This document shows, one piece after another, positions 1 to 12,944 of a stretch of 64,000 nt of DNA. The notes under the pieces are model-generated. The model made no database searches and was not told the origin of the DNA. It saw nothing but the letters and a program-made list of their open reading frames with translations. The position numbers and the translations under genes are program-made. Origin of the DNA: Asterella californica (lineage: Eukaryota > Streptophyta > Marchantiopsida > Marchantiales > Aytoniaceae); the NCBI GenBank assembly GCA_036924285.1, contig JAYKYS010000004.1, positions 15,718,001 to 15,782,000 on the forward strand, in the 5' to 3' direction. How positions within the stretch are numbered: position 1 is the first letter of the stretch; every line of letters begins with the position of its first letter.

Positions 1-1440
1 CTGTCTGACCCATAGCAGCATGTTCCTTCTTCTTCTCGAACGTAAAAGAGAGTTGTGAGAAGCCTTGCTGGCAGAATCCGGAAAGAATGATCAAGGGTCA
101 TGTCTTCTAGTCATGCAGCAAGCTTCTTATGAGAGTGTTGAGAGGTGAGGAGTCGGAAGAACAGAGTATGAATGTTCCGTTGTGAGGTTAGATTGTGTGT
201 CGGAAGCTGAAGACAGATGCGATCAATGATGGGAAGCTTGGCTGCGGGAAGTCTTCTGAGTATGTCAGTTAACCAGAAGCTATCCCGAGAGTCTTCCTGG
301 AGACCACTGTCACCGTAGGAGTCCTCATTCTTCTGAACCATTTGTATACTCTGCTTCTCACGTATCTTGTTATCTTCTTCTAAGAAGTATGATGAATTGC
401 AAGGTAGATTGTCTTCTTAGGAATCCATGCGATGCCTTACTTAGTTTGTTTAGATATAGCTCGGAAGACGAGAGCTACTTAGGAAGCACTGTTAGAATTC
501 CGAAAGACGGAATAACTGTCTTCTGGAAGACTAGGTTCGTCTTCTGAGAGTGGAAGCGAGACTGTGAGGACCGGGTAAGGACTAAGTATTCGGCTCACAA
601 GCAAGTATGTGTGGTTTAGTGTAACAAAAGCTCAAAATATGTCGATGCATCCTCGAGGGTTGGTGTTAATGACAGCAGAGTTGGCTGAATCCAAACCTTA
701 CATCAAGGAGTTGGACCTCGACTTCTTTTTGTGGAACTAGAACCTCACTGACCAGATATTCTGGAGGAGGTTTGGGCAGCACTGCCTCCGCGCAACCTTG
801 TACCTGTGAAGACAGGGGTCGCTAGCGGAAGACCATCTTTTTGGATGGTGGAGTGGTGACGTAGGGCTTTTCATAAGTCAGAAGCAGAGAACCGCGGGTA
901 CAAGTTGGAGAAGAAGATCTTATCGATGATATCTGAAAAGTGGTATGTATCAAGAAGTACCACATGTCTCTTCCTAGAAGGCAGACAAGGGAGGCACAGA
1001 TGGAAGATAGAAGCTTACAGAGAGCCGAGAAAACGTCTTCTAGAGAAGTTGTATCTTTACCTTTTGCCCAAAAGAAAAACACAGAAGGTGAGATATCTTG
1101 GAGATCAAGACTGTGGTGCTAGTGCTGTCCACATGCTAGTGTGGTGTCTCACTCGACACCTTGGATCAACACTTTGCTCGTTGTTCTCACGGTGGATAGC
1201 TACTCATGATGTCATCAGGGACGTTACGTTTGATATAGCACGGGAGAGCGGTTACATGATTTAAACAGGATGTTCAGTGCGAGCTGGCCTGTACATGATG
1301 AGAGGATATCAGGTCTCAATGACAGATGTGGTTGTCACGGATTCGACATGAGACTCTATGACGGCATAAATGATCACTCGTCTTCCAAGATGGGCTGCGT
1401 GATGGCAGCAGTGAAGATGACAAAGTATAGAGGTATGCAG
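1..1440. repeat. GTCTTC/GAAGAC-rich segment, possible transposon subterminal region
   Basis: By eye about eight GTCTTC and five GAAGAC occur in the first 1.4 kb, in both orientations, near positions 102, 250, 293, 411, 518, 539, 1034 and 1380 (GTCTTC) and 207, 463, 525, 807 and 826 (GAAGAC). Less than one would be expected by chance. Short motifs repeated in both orientations are typical of subterminal regions of CACTA or Mutator-like DNA transposons, but no terminal inverted repeat was identified. Short open frames here, including one at 905-1264, resemble nothing I recognise. Confidence 0.3.
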
Positions 1441-2703
1441 GAGAGACATCGCTTCATCCACTAATCTTGGAGATAAATGGATCATCAATCTCGGAGTTTG
1501 ACATTTTTATTTGAGATTGTGCTAGAGTTTATCATGAGTATCATTTTTCTTCTTTTTTCTTAGACAACGAATTTCTATCACTTTACAAAGAGCTCTAGCA
1601 GATGCATTTGCAGGAGGTGATGCTATTTCACGTGCACATGTTGTATGCATAAATTTGATTTAGCTCTGTGTGATATTTTAAAAACGGAAAACTACTTTAG
1701 AGCTTCATATAGAGACTTAGCCCCGATGTTCTTCCCCCGTTCTGGCGTTTGCTGCTTGCTCCTTCTTTCCCTTCTTTCCCTTCTTACAAGTTAAAAGTGA
1801 ATATATAGAAACTGAGTTTACAGAAGAGTTTTGCGTATTTCCTTTTCCGGCTCCCCGCTCCCCTCCGAAGGTGCTTTGGATGTATATTTTAGATGAACTA
1901 ATCAGCCTGCGTCACCACGCGCGCAGAAAAATCTGTACGCTAAAATGAGACTCATGGATTTGCGCCGCGCTGGGCACGGATATAAATCGCAAGTACGGCA
2001 TGCCAATTCTAAAGGGGAGCCCGTGACACAAGACACAAACATCTCGTGTCAGCTCCGGACAAGGTTGAGCCTTGAGCCATCATCCACCGGCAGTCTAAAC
2101 CGGTTGGTGTCGTTGTCTTCCACTGTACTGTACTGTACACTTCAAGACTTCCTTCTCTTATGAGGGGAGTGGCGGCGATCCAGTCTTTTCACCAGTGTGC
2201 AGTAAACTCATAACGGTAGACTCGAGCCGGATGACATATGACACATGCTGGCGTAAACCGAATTGAGCAGGTTTCTCTTACGTATCATGGCGCGTGGAGC
2301 TGTCTCGGCTTGCTGCTTATGGCCGCTGAGGCAGTGCAGCATGTGACGTAGCGTTGTGCCGTGGCAAGGACTCAGTGGTCTGCACATAGATGCGGAGTAC
2401 AAAGCCAATATAGCGGTCACACTTGTAAGAAAGATGATTACTTGCTACGAGCTTGAATTAGTAGACTTGCTGACACTTAGCCAGCCTGAGGTGTGACCCA
2501 GTTGATACAGATGCGACCGATACGAGGAAGCAACGTTCAGAGAATTCAAGGTCGAGAGGTGTGTGAGTTCACACTTCAGACGAGTGCAGATGTTAGTGGA
2601 CAGTCCGTTGGAAGTGATCTCAAGTGTATACTTCTCAGTCTCCGACCGGAAGAACAAATTCACTCGAAGCAATTTCGACAAGCTTCCACGCATACAGAAG
2701 AGA

Positions 2704-2734
<31 letters not shown>

Positions 2735-2744
2735 CATAGCGACC
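1441..2744. other. Upstream region and 5' leader of the EF-hand gene
   Basis: No gene is recognised here. A TATAAA-like sequence lies at about 1981, some 760 bases before the start codon. If used, it would imply a long leader or a leader intron. A GA microsatellite sits directly before the start codon. Confidence 0.3.
2707..2734 (+). repeat. (GA)n microsatellite in the 5' leader
   Basis: A nearly pure GA dinucleotide tract ends 10 bases before the ATG of the EF-hand gene. Such tracts are common in plant 5' untranslated regions and can bind GAGA-binding (BBR/BPC) factors. Any role here is inference. Confidence 0.8.
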
Positions 2745-4858
2745 ATGACGGCAATGGACGGTTCCAGCATCAAGACGTTCGTGGCGAGCGAGCAACGTTT
2801 CAATGCCTATGTTGACAAGAAGTTCGACGCACTGGACACCGATCATGACGGTTCAGTAACACAGAGCCAGCTCAAGCCTGTGGTTAAGACTTTCGGGGAA
2901 GCTCTTGGATTGCCGCCGATGGGAACTTCTGCGGAGACCGATCACATTTATCAGGAGGTCTGATTCCCGAGACTTCCACTGCCTGAGACGATAGTACAAA
3001 AAGTGGACCTTCTCTGTCATCGACATCTCCGAAATCTTATTTAGCACGACAGAAGTGCATCGTTGAAACTGATCTTTCCGGAATGTTTACATGCAAAACT
3101 ACACTCTGACGATGTCCTTCGCATTCATATGTCTGGTGCTTATGTAGCTCTCACTGGTGGTGCAACAGAAAGGAGTGAACTATCTTGAAATTGCAATTAA
3201 TGGAGATGCTGATGATTTCTGTGATGACCACAATTCGAATTGCAGGTGTGTTCCGAATTCACGACTGGAGGTCCGGTGAGAAAGGATGTGTTCGCGAGAG
3301 TGTTGAAGGATTTTCTACTGGGTTTAGCGGATGGGCTCGAGAGGGATCCTATAAATATAGTGCGCATGGATGGTACGCAGTTGTTCGCATATGCCACATC
3401 ACGGCAGTTCGAAACGGATACAGTCTCCGCGTTCACGCGCCTCGATATCAAGCAGGACGGACGACTCCAAGCGAGCCGCTTGCTTGATGTTCTACTATCC
3501 ATATCGATCGCCAGAGGGATGCCACCTGCAACTGACTCCAAGGTACCGCGTAAATTTTTTCTCTTCCTGGGGCCGTTCTATACACGTAGTCACGGTTAAC
3601 TTGCAATGGCGTCGGTTCCGTTCTAATCTAACATAACCCCCTCGAGGGACATGCGGCAGCACTCAAATTTCTCTACCGCCGTAAATTGCAGTGGAGCGAA
3701 GATGCGACTGGCAGGAAGACTCAATGGGCGTTTAAATTATACTAGACTATGCTAAATGCCGAAATTAGAAGCTGCGGGATTTCTGTTCGGATTCTAGGGC
3801 TTCTGGTCCGTTGGATGTGGTGCTGGAAGCGTGATCCAGAGTTGCAAGAAAGCGACGTAGATTGTATGGACTACGCTGCTGTGGTTGATGGGACGTCGAT
3901 CCTTACTGAAGTTAGCTGCCAGCACCTCTGATCATGATAAAGAGCTTCAAGAATGCTTGCTGCAGATGAAGGGCTTGGTGCAAGACGCAGTTCGCGCAGC
4001 TGGAGTGGATGCTGGGCCGACTCTGGATCAGATGCAGTTTGTGGCCACTCTTCGAACTGTTTTACTGCGTCTGGCAGATGTCCTGAAAACGAATCCGGTG
4101 CAAGTAGCACACAGCGAGAAGGTGTACGACGGACAGAGTGTGAAGAAGCTACTGGCAAACCATGATGAGTTGCACAAGGTAATTATATAAAATCATAATA
4201 CGGTGCCGAGATATGTCGGGTGTGAGGGTTTTTCGGAGTAGGCGGCGGTTGCGGTCCTGCAGTAGACTTACGTGATCGGGTTCCTGAATCCTTCGTCTCT
4301 GCAGGCTTTAGATGAGAGTTGGGGGCGAATGCCAACGAACGGCCATCACGTATCTTCCAAAGATTATTTACGTGTAGGTGTGGATGAAGTGGCACCAGCT
4401 GCTGGTCTGCCTCCTGTTGGTTCCGTGGACGAGGTATGAGGGTGTCGATCTCGAAGTTTTTATGTCAGGTGTTTTACGCAGACTCCCACAGTTTGTAGCT
4501 CTGAGTAACGGAGACCTCCGGCAAAGTGTATAGTATGTTCAAAGCTTACAAGGACACTCATTTACTCTATAGCTTGCGTGCAATAGTATTTCTGAAGCTT
4601 GCATTCTTCGAGATGATGAAACCTGAAATTATTCCAGGGGTATGATTTAGATGGATTGATGTGCTGATGACCTGACTGGGTTCAAAACAGATTGACGAAC
4701 TCGTGAAGGAGATCTTTGACAAGTTCAAATTGGATGACGGAGCGAGTATGGACCAGGATAATTTCGAAAAGTACATGTTGGAGGTGTTGGGAAGTCTTAT
4801 GTTGCAGCTGGAAGGAAAGCCGATAAAAATCGAGTCCAGTAAAGTTCTTCATGAGTGA
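2745..4858 (+). CDS. Three-module EF-hand-like calcium-binding protein (5 exons, 357 aa)
   Basis: Exons 2745-2957, 3246-3542, 3912-4178, 4305-4433 and 4691-4858 join in phase 0 throughout with GT..AG introns; the third acceptor (3911) is the least certain. The protein repeats one module three times. Each begins with a D-G-x-x-(I/L/V) element (residues about 5, 113 and 243), followed by an EF-hand-like helix and a conserved helix ending near L-A-D-x-L-x-x-(D/N)-P. Module 1 has loop DTDHDGSVTQSQ (residues 31-42), with calcium ligands at positions 1, 3 and 5 and Gly6, but Gln instead of Glu at 12. The module 2 loop (DIKQDG, from 138) is more degenerate and module 3 has lost it. The module type matches a plant EF-hand family that is normally shorter, so this is a triplicated form. 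Likely a cytosolic or nuclear calcium sensor or scaffold with weak or single-site binding. No signal peptide is seen. The ATG chosen follows the GA tract; the frame is also open upstream. Confidence 0.8.
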
Positions 4859-5789
4859 CTTCATGACAACGCTCGATTACACGGTCATCAGCGAGAATTG
4901 TTCGTCAAGCTCAAATGGTGTGATCATGTAATTCAATAAATTCCGTCTCTTAAGGACAATGGAAGACGTGTTTAGGTAACTGGCAGCCCGTCCTTTAGAT
5001 AAATTCACTTATGCAGCTCGGATGAGCTCCTTTTGTCCAGTTTTCTCCTGTATATAACTTTTGTCGAGTTTCTCCTGTATATAAACTTGGGAAACAATCA
5101 TACGTGGCTTGGTGCATGAGTAATCTATTCGGTCAGGTGCTCTAATTATAATCATGTCTCGTTTCAAATTGGATAGTTGTGTATTTTCGGATTGTGACTT
5201 CGGAAGTGGTCAACTACACCCGTAAATTTATACGAAATGGTACTTTTGCATCTGAAACATTGTGTATGAGCTTAGGAGAAGTAAGCACGTCCCGCGGCCA
5301 ACCATTCCATGTTCTGATTTCGTTGTCCTGGGATGAGCATATGACACACCGGGAGGACGCCTCTGCGGTTGAAAAAACTCGTCAGACTGCTTGCTCGTGC
5401 ATCGATTCAGACTCTACACTGATTAAATTTCACAAATTAGATGTATCGGGTCAGAGTACAGCAGCTAATAAAGAGTAAAACATACGAACAGATATGGGTT
5501 TCTGTATTAATCATGGAATATTCTGTCATGATAAGAGAAAGCAAGCGAAGGATCCGGAAGAAAAGAAAAAAGACAGGATAGTACCCGTTACAGCAGACAG
5601 CACTTATGCTGATTCAGAGTAATGTTTTGAATTATTTCCAGAGAACTATGGACAAATAATAATGGGGTAAGTAATTCTAACTGTTTAGTAGTACACTTCG
5701 AACCGCTGTACAGGAGCATGGTTGCTGAGGATTACCATCCCAGTTCAGCTGTCCCGGACATCCATCGCTGGAGCTGATGGCGGTATTTC
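4859..5789. other. Intergenic region between convergent genes
   Basis: Contains the 3' flanks of the EF-hand gene (+) and the coiled-coil gene (-). A 99-codon open frame at 5179-5478 has no recognisable domain and is probably fortuitous. Confidence 0.4.
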
Positions 5790-7914
5790 TTATACGGTAA
5801 TGTCAGCTTCTTCGTCAGAGCTATCTTCTAAGATAGTTCCCAAGGATTTTCTCAGCATCTGGAAGGACCTCTCGTCCTGAGAGGACAAACACAATCATAT
5901 GGGTTATTTTATGCACGTGATACTGAACTATGGTTAAGATCTACAAGTGTAAGGTTGCTGCTATTTTCCTGTAAGGATCTATTCTCAGAAACAAATAAAG
6001 AAAGGGCATGACCTGTTTCATCTTCTTGATGGTTTGCTCTGCCTCGTCGAACTTCTGAGTACAAATGACCTGAAGGTCAGTATAAGCGGCTTTCTCCTTC
6101 TTTCCTGCAGTGAAACAGTTTCTTTGTTAAAGTCCCTCAGTATAGATGTAAAACATACATGAGTTCCAGGAAAGTTAAAACGGCAACTGAATCTAGGACC
6201 GATGCGGTCCAACAAACATTTGATACCCTCTTTTGACTCAATTTGTACAGTGTGGTGGTGGAGAAGATGAAGCTCACGTAGTTGATCAAATCTACTCAGG
6301 AGCTTCTCTTTACAATCCTCAAACTTCGTGAAGATGCCTACAGAATGCAAAACGTGAAACAGACAGTCAGTTGAACGTTACGCTCTTCACGCTAATTCAA
6401 CGTTGAATGACGAGGGGTTACAGCAATTCTCGTGATCGTTGTAATACCGACCTATCCAAGATATATGCCAGATTCTAACTAGGCGGTAACAGCTGGTATA
6501 GCTGAATGAATTATTAGGACCAACGTACACACGAATTCGAAGCCAGTTCCTACACTTAATAACGAGTCCGAACCGTCGTCCAAGTTGAACTCAGGAGGTG
6601 CTACAAAGGGAAATCAAAGGAGCAAACCTTCATAAGCCTTTAGATGCGAATCTTTTGCCTCACAGAAAGCAGCGTACGCGGACTTGTACTTGATTGCTTC
6701 GTCTTTCAAGGCTGCTTCATACTGCACTTGCAGCATGTGCATGTACTCTGAGCAACTAATTACTACCCGATGGCAAGATGCTACGTTGATAGAACTCGAC
6801 CTCCAGTCAAAACGGTTGCATCATCAAGCGTCATACCTTTTGCATTATTGTTTGTGTAAAACTTTGTGAGAATGTATGTAGACTTCGAGCAGTGAAATGA
6901 AACATTTACTAGCAAGGTACTGTTTAACTGCTTTCAAAATTCAGTATAATGTAGGTAACGATAAAGGCTTACTTCCTTGCATATCTTTGAAGTTTGTTTC
7001 GAGAGAGCCTCCCTGCGGACGGCGTCAAGTTAATAGCTGAGTTGCGTAGTGAAGCTTGAGGGAAATGTACATTATAGTTTTCCATTCTAAGATGATGTTG
7101 CAATCTAGCCGGAAGCTCCTCCGTTGGCTATTTGCTTAAGTTTCGTCGGTTATGGTAAGAAATCCAAAAAGTTATACTACCTCTCTTTCTCGATCTTGTC
7201 CTTGGCCTGCTCTATCAGTGACTTGACCTCAGCTGCTGTACTGCAACAGCGCAAATGTGTTGATGTAAGATTCTACACGTTTCAGCGGTACTTGAGCTGG
7301 GCTTCTACATCCATGCAGCAAAACTACTTTAAATCTTTGTCGTAATCCTTAGCTTTCAATGAAGACAGAAAATATTTCTTGTTCGACTGTTGGACTCCTG
7401 ACGATCATTTAATCTCGCGTGAGCCCGAGAACCTAAAAGGAGGACAGATATTTATACCTTGTGATTAGCTCTCCGCTTTTCTTTTGTCCGTCTGAAATAG
7501 TTTTCTGCCGAACTTGCTGGAGAGCTGCGAGGATGTGATCAATGTCACTGCACCACTCGCATATTCAACATTTTGGGAGTCAGTAACTCTTTGTTGCACA
7601 CAGAGTACACACCTTTAGTACACACCTTCCAAGAGCGAGAGAGAAGTCCGCAAAGAAAGAACACGATCACGAACAAGTATACCGAACCTTGCAACACAAT
7701 CGACGACTATTGCATAAAGATGTAATTCTCTTGTTGCAACTAAAGTCTCACATAAAGAATTCGATGCAACTCAATCTCGCCATGAAACGACCTTCCCCAA
7801 CCTTTTTAATTCTGTATCTGCTTCAAGTTGTGAAGTATCATGACCTGAAGGAACACCATCGCTAGAGGATTTCGCGTTGGATTGTTCTCTTGACCTCCTC
7901 CTTGGCCCCGTCAT
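5790..7914 (-). CDS. SYCP3/ASY4-like meiotic chromosome-axis coiled-coil protein (8 exons, 228 aa)
   Basis: Minus-strand exons, in order: 7914-7802, 7547-7458, 7240-7181, 7012-6973, 6721-6628, 6337-6227, 6104-6013 and 5876-5790. All have GT..AG junctions and phases 2,2,2,0,1,1,0 that join without a stop. The N-terminal 35 residues are basic and Ser-rich (MTGPRRRSREQSNAK), probably disordered. From the DIDHILAALQQVRQ motif at about residue 39 to FQMLRKSLGTILED near 219 the protein is a continuous K/E/Q-rich coiled coil, ending in an acidic tail (EDSSDEEADITV). The D-I-x-x-x-L start and the closing (V/L)-R-K-S-L-x-x-(M/I)-L motif match the ends of the Cor1/SYCP3 coiled coil. The length is close to Arabidopsis ASY4 (about 210 aa), a partner of ASY3 in the meiotic axis. 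Exon 1 uses an AG|GTTGGG donor, chosen because its phase fits. Alternative: an unrelated coiled-coil protein of similar length. The gene model is solid; the family call is moderate. Confidence 0.65.
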
Positions 7915-10900
7915 TGCACTACGTACGCGAGAGGGCTGCAACAAGAGCGGAGGCGTAAAGAAGTGAGAAATGGCACTTGAATCAAACCATAAGAAGCCAC
8001 TCCGTTCAAGTACTCTACCCCGCGCCATCCACTTTTGTAATCCAACACGCGGTCTTACTGCACAGGAGCCAGCCGGGCGACAATGGCCGGGAACGAGCTA
8101 AACTCTTTCAGCTCCCCACGGGTGGACGCTGAGCCAGCTGCCAGTCCCATGACGAATTGGTGACAACGCGCTACGGACCTACGGTATAGCTCTAGCGCTG
8201 TGTTCGAATGACATGAAGATGAGCTCCCCACAGCCCTTGCAATATTTTTCTACTTTTATTTTTATTTTCACTTTTACAAAGAAAGTTTAACTGGGCGTCC
8301 CGCCGCCTTGCAGTATTTCTTTTGCCTATGATATATGGGAAACGTTCTGAACATAGAGCTTAGTTTCGGGAAAATGTTAGGACAATGATAAGGAGATTAA
8401 TTATCGCTTCTTGACTAAAATTCACTAGATTAAGGATCATATTTCCTGGAGAAGTATCGGATGTAAGAGATATGTTAAAACTGAAAACAACATGACGATA
8501 AACGATCCAACTTGGACGTAAATCGTGACTAATGAAATACTGAATAACAGTTTTGATGTTACTGATAATTTATGAGAATAGATATTTATGATCGGATGCT
8601 TTCTCGAGGGAAGGTTAAAAGTCTCCATATTCTTCTCTCCATCTTCACATGGAAAGGTGAATATATATACCCCTCCCAATTTCTACGATACAGTGCCGGC
8701 TAAAGATGTATTGTACTTTTGACTATAGTTTTGCTGGTTAGTTCTCTAATGGTAATGTATTTGCTCAGTTTATTTGTCCCGGTATTGATGTTCAAGTTAC
8801 TCGTAAAACCAAGCGAGTAGGAATGAGAGAGCTTGCTAGGACGCTATTCGCCTCGCAAGCAATAGAATTTTCGATTATTCCACTCCTAATTTTATTGCGG
8901 CATCAGAGTGGCCAAGAATGGACGTTACAGAAAAAGAGAAGAAGATACCCGTTAAGGTCCAAAACTGATTTTCATCTCAGAGTTTACGTTTTAAGTAACC
9001 CGTATTACCTAATGATACTTGCTTCACCTGGTACCTCGACTGGGTCTTCCCACGTGTTAATAAATAAGGCAAATGCGGAGTCAAACTGTGCTAAGCGGAA
9101 GTATAAATCAACGTGCTGTAACTAATTAGGTCCTTACACGCATTACAATCGCATTTTGAGGAGTTGGCTCGGCATAAATATGCATTCAAAGTGGAAAGTT
9201 TTCCGAAGGTTCGTATTTTCTGCTTTACGGCTGCTTGTATTGTCTCCGTCTTTTTCTCCTTTCGGGTTTTTATATATACATATGGGAGCTATTAACTTAT
9301 CTGCTCTCGAGTACCAGTTACGAATATATGTGTTGAAATCTACGATGATCTATCGAACAGATTGAGTAGATTTCAAACTCGATCATCTAACATATAGCAA
9401 ACTAAAATAAAAAGTTTTTATATGAATCCTATTTGATAATCAACAATGGTCTCATGTGACGAGTGAATTAACATCGTTTGTCCATGCTATAGTGTATTAT
9501 AAGCCATATCTGAGAATCGGATATGTTATATTAGCTCTATATATTATATTAAATTTATATTTAAATTCGACTTTTTATCTAAATATTAAATGATAGACGG
9601 ACTAGAATCATGACCTGATCTAGATATAACCTGTAAGCAGAGTACACCAGAACATGCTTCCGAAAGTATTAATTTATACAAAACTCTAGTTATCAACACA
9701 CTATTAGTTATAACCAACATTGATTTACTATTTAACCCTTCCTCTCCAAAAGGGTTAGATAATAACTAATGGGCATACTACCTTTTCGATCCGAAGATGG
9801 CATTAGTGAATCATATATGCATACCTGTCCTGGTATAGAGGCGGAGTACTTGCATGGCGCATCCTACACGTTGAATGGGATGTAATTCTTGACTAAATAT
9901 GCATCCAAAGTGCATAATCCCAGGGAGCGGAAAAGAGACAAGCGGTTGATGATGATGATAAGTTTTGAATTCTCGTTTGTTGATCATCTTGTTTCACGTT
10001 CAGCTGACTTGTTTCACTTGTCAGAATTGACTATATTCATAAAATATAGTCGATTATCGATTATTTCTCTGCAGATGTGTCTCTTACGCTAGAGATAAGA
10101 TCCATTGATAGATGAGAGATCGGATGCATTACTGTCCAAAAGATATATTAAATAACTATAAATTATTTTTATACATACTAAAGTTGTTTCAGTGGTCATT
10201 GTCTTGGTTTGAACGTCCAACATAAAGAATTCAAATCTAGGCGATCCAAGTTAAGAGTAGAAGAATAAATCAAACTGCTTCTTGGCAGATCAAGTAAATA
10301 TTACTAATGACTCCTAGATGAACTAGAGGAGTGCTGTTGTAAATCAGTACTCCCTAGAGCATGCGACGATGATGTCTAATTCATTCTCATTGAAAATAAT
10401 AAGCTTAGAAAAATAGTGCCGTTCTAATACAAAGAACTATTGAAGAGGGTACAGGTACTCATAACGAGAATGATCATCATCTGGAGCTGGATAGTAAACT
10501 CGACGGAGTATTCAATCTTATTTATTGCTCTTGAAGTCTTCTATAAAGTTTTGAAATAGAATACCAAATTGATTCTTCTAATATTTCGAGGTCCAAGATC
10601 GATACCAGCGGGAGAGGTTTTGTTGCACTCGTGGTGATAGAATAGAGGTTCAAGATTCCCGTAAGTAATGAATTCTATGAAACAAACAAGCGTTCAGTTT
10701 TTTTCCGTTGTATTCATGAGTTGGTAGTGAGAAAATTGAAGGCAGAGGTTATGAATTCTCAACTCTCAGAAGCAGAAATTATTAGGACGAAATAATTAAA
10801 TTAATTCAAAATTACATCTATCAGTGAACTGCGATCCCACACAAAGTTGTCTGACAGTATATAACAGATATTCTACCTCTTTATATCTGAAAGTCTTTTC

Positions 10901-12160
10901 TACTAAACTTTTACTCCCCCTAATACCATAGCGCAGGGTGACTTCGTGCAGTGATACTATGCCATTGCACAAATGTCAAGCCTTTTGTTTCACGCACATT
11001 GTAAAAGAACTTTTTTTATCACGTAATTTGTTCAGCATTAAACTATTAAATCACAAACTAGAAGTAAAGTTCTATAAAAGTTTCACATAAGGTATGTGTT
11101 GGTAGTATTTGATGTACCAATTACCATTTTCTCTCAAAATTTGTTTGTATTGAAGAAAGAGTTCTTTAATTAGATGTAAAAAGCACAATCTCGGTAGTAC
11201 AAAACAAGATGAGAGAACACTGACATTTCTAAAGTACGGAAGAAAGATTATCAAAAAAAGACTAAAGCTGTTGAGAGTTCAGGTTCTTTGTTTCCAACGC
11301 TTGATCCGTATCGATAATTGAACATTTCGTACATCACTATACTCTCTTTATATGATGATTTACTAAGATTTCTAAAAATAAAATATATTTCACATTTTAT
11401 GTAAACATTTAGATTCCGCTACTTGCAAATCCCAAAGAAAAACTTATTTGTGTGAAGCTAAAAAGCGTTATGGTAGCTCCAGTCTGTCAAACAGTGACCC
11501 TGACACTACTAATAGCAGCTCATAACAACCGGGTACCTTCTCGTCGGAGAAGAAACTCAAATCTGATTTCCAGAATTTGCGGTATAGAGAATTTCAAAAA
11601 TAGCTAAAATTCAAACACTTGGGCACTATTTAAACGAGAGATTTTGCAAATTTTACCTATTTTGTGGATAGATGGTTATTTTGATTTGAAGATGGATGTG
11701 GAAATTGTCACGCTGTTCCAGAAAAAATACATAATTTTGACAATTTGCAAACATTGAGATGGAAGTAAGAATAGTATGCCAAAGTCCAAAAATTAAACAA
11801 ATTCCAGAATCTTGCTTCACACAAAAGAGACAAAAAATCACCATACATTCAAATGAAATTTAAAAAGATGACCCCGGAGAGTTATATTGTCCACGACGGC
11901 ACACAGGTGTATGCCACACATGCCATCCATGGAAGACATCTCTCATTACGAAAAGACATGCCATAATAATTGATAGAAAATATTGAAATGTCTCAATCTT
12001 CTGGATAGAAAAAGTTTGGATATATTCTTGATGATTGAATTCTACGAGTAGTTTAGAAAGTATCACTAAAGACGATGTTCAGTTGAAAGCACGAGTGGAA
12101 TATGTCCTTCATATTTTATAAACTGGATGAGTACAAAAATCACAAGTCTTGATTGGAAGT
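7915..12160. other. AT-rich intergenic DNA, nothing recognised
   Basis: The first few hundred bases should hold the promoter of the minus-strand coiled-coil gene. Beyond that I see only short open frames lacking recognisable domains (for example 8823-9125, 9156-9365 and 11653-12066 reverse) and AT-rich sequence. Confidence 0.4.
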
Positions 12161-12164
12161 ATTG

Positions 12165-12295
12165 TGTATTTTTTTGGACGCTATCATTATCATCATCATC
12201 TCCAACTTCATTATCGTCTTCTACGTCATCATTGTGTTCTATTTGAGCAGCATCGGCTGGTGTAGTTGTAGCAGCTTGATCCTACGCCAACTTGA
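12165..12295 (-). other. Acidic coding-like tract, possible transposon relic
   Basis: Read on the minus strand, one frame gives a TTTPADAAQ segment followed by a run of Asp and Glu (DDVEDDNEVGDDDDDND). Such acidic linkers occur in retrotransposon polyproteins between integrase and reverse transcriptase. The flanking sequence is too decayed to place, so this may be a low-complexity accident. Confidence 0.2.
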
Positions 12296-12944
12296 ATAAT
12301 TGATGCTTGATTTGATTCATGGTTGTCTTCTATAACTTATCATTTTTTGCGAGGATAAAACTGAAAGAGAGAACCGTGACATCTGTCAGATCAAGGTCTT
12401 GCTTGAAAACTGTAGCTCTATCTCGTCGAGATGCCCTTCACTTCTCTGGATAGTACTTTCTGAAATAAGGGTTTAAAGATAGAGTTGTAAACCACTGTAT
12501 CTCTACAGTTTGTGGTTCATCCTCGATATTCTGATATTTGACCTTGAGTACCTGGCAGACCTAGAAAGGCTCCAAATCAGGAGCTAATACAATAAGATAT
12601 GTCCCCAATGTGAAATTATCTGTTGTGAACATCTATACCCGGATGAGATCTCCTAGCACTTGTGTAAATTGATTGATGATGATCGAATATGCGAGTTATA
12701 ACTCTTTGTTGCTAATGATAGAGGCACAAGTCTCTGTAGATCGAGTCTCCAGACGTTGTTGTGTCGTGCACCGACTAGTGAACGGAAGAGAGATTGGAAA
12801 ACATTTCTTTCCAAAATTTCTTAGAACGTGAATATGAGAGTATTAGTGTGTAGAGCTCGACGAGTAGAGAAATATTAGATTTTAATCATCATAAATGGGC
12901 TTATATTAAGAGAGTTAAGGTCAGAAGTTTTCGGGTTTAGGTGG

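Noticed and set aside
905..1264. A 119-codon protein gene at the left end
   Set aside because: No recognisable domain, alternative overlapping frames of similar length, and it lies in the hexamer-repeat region.
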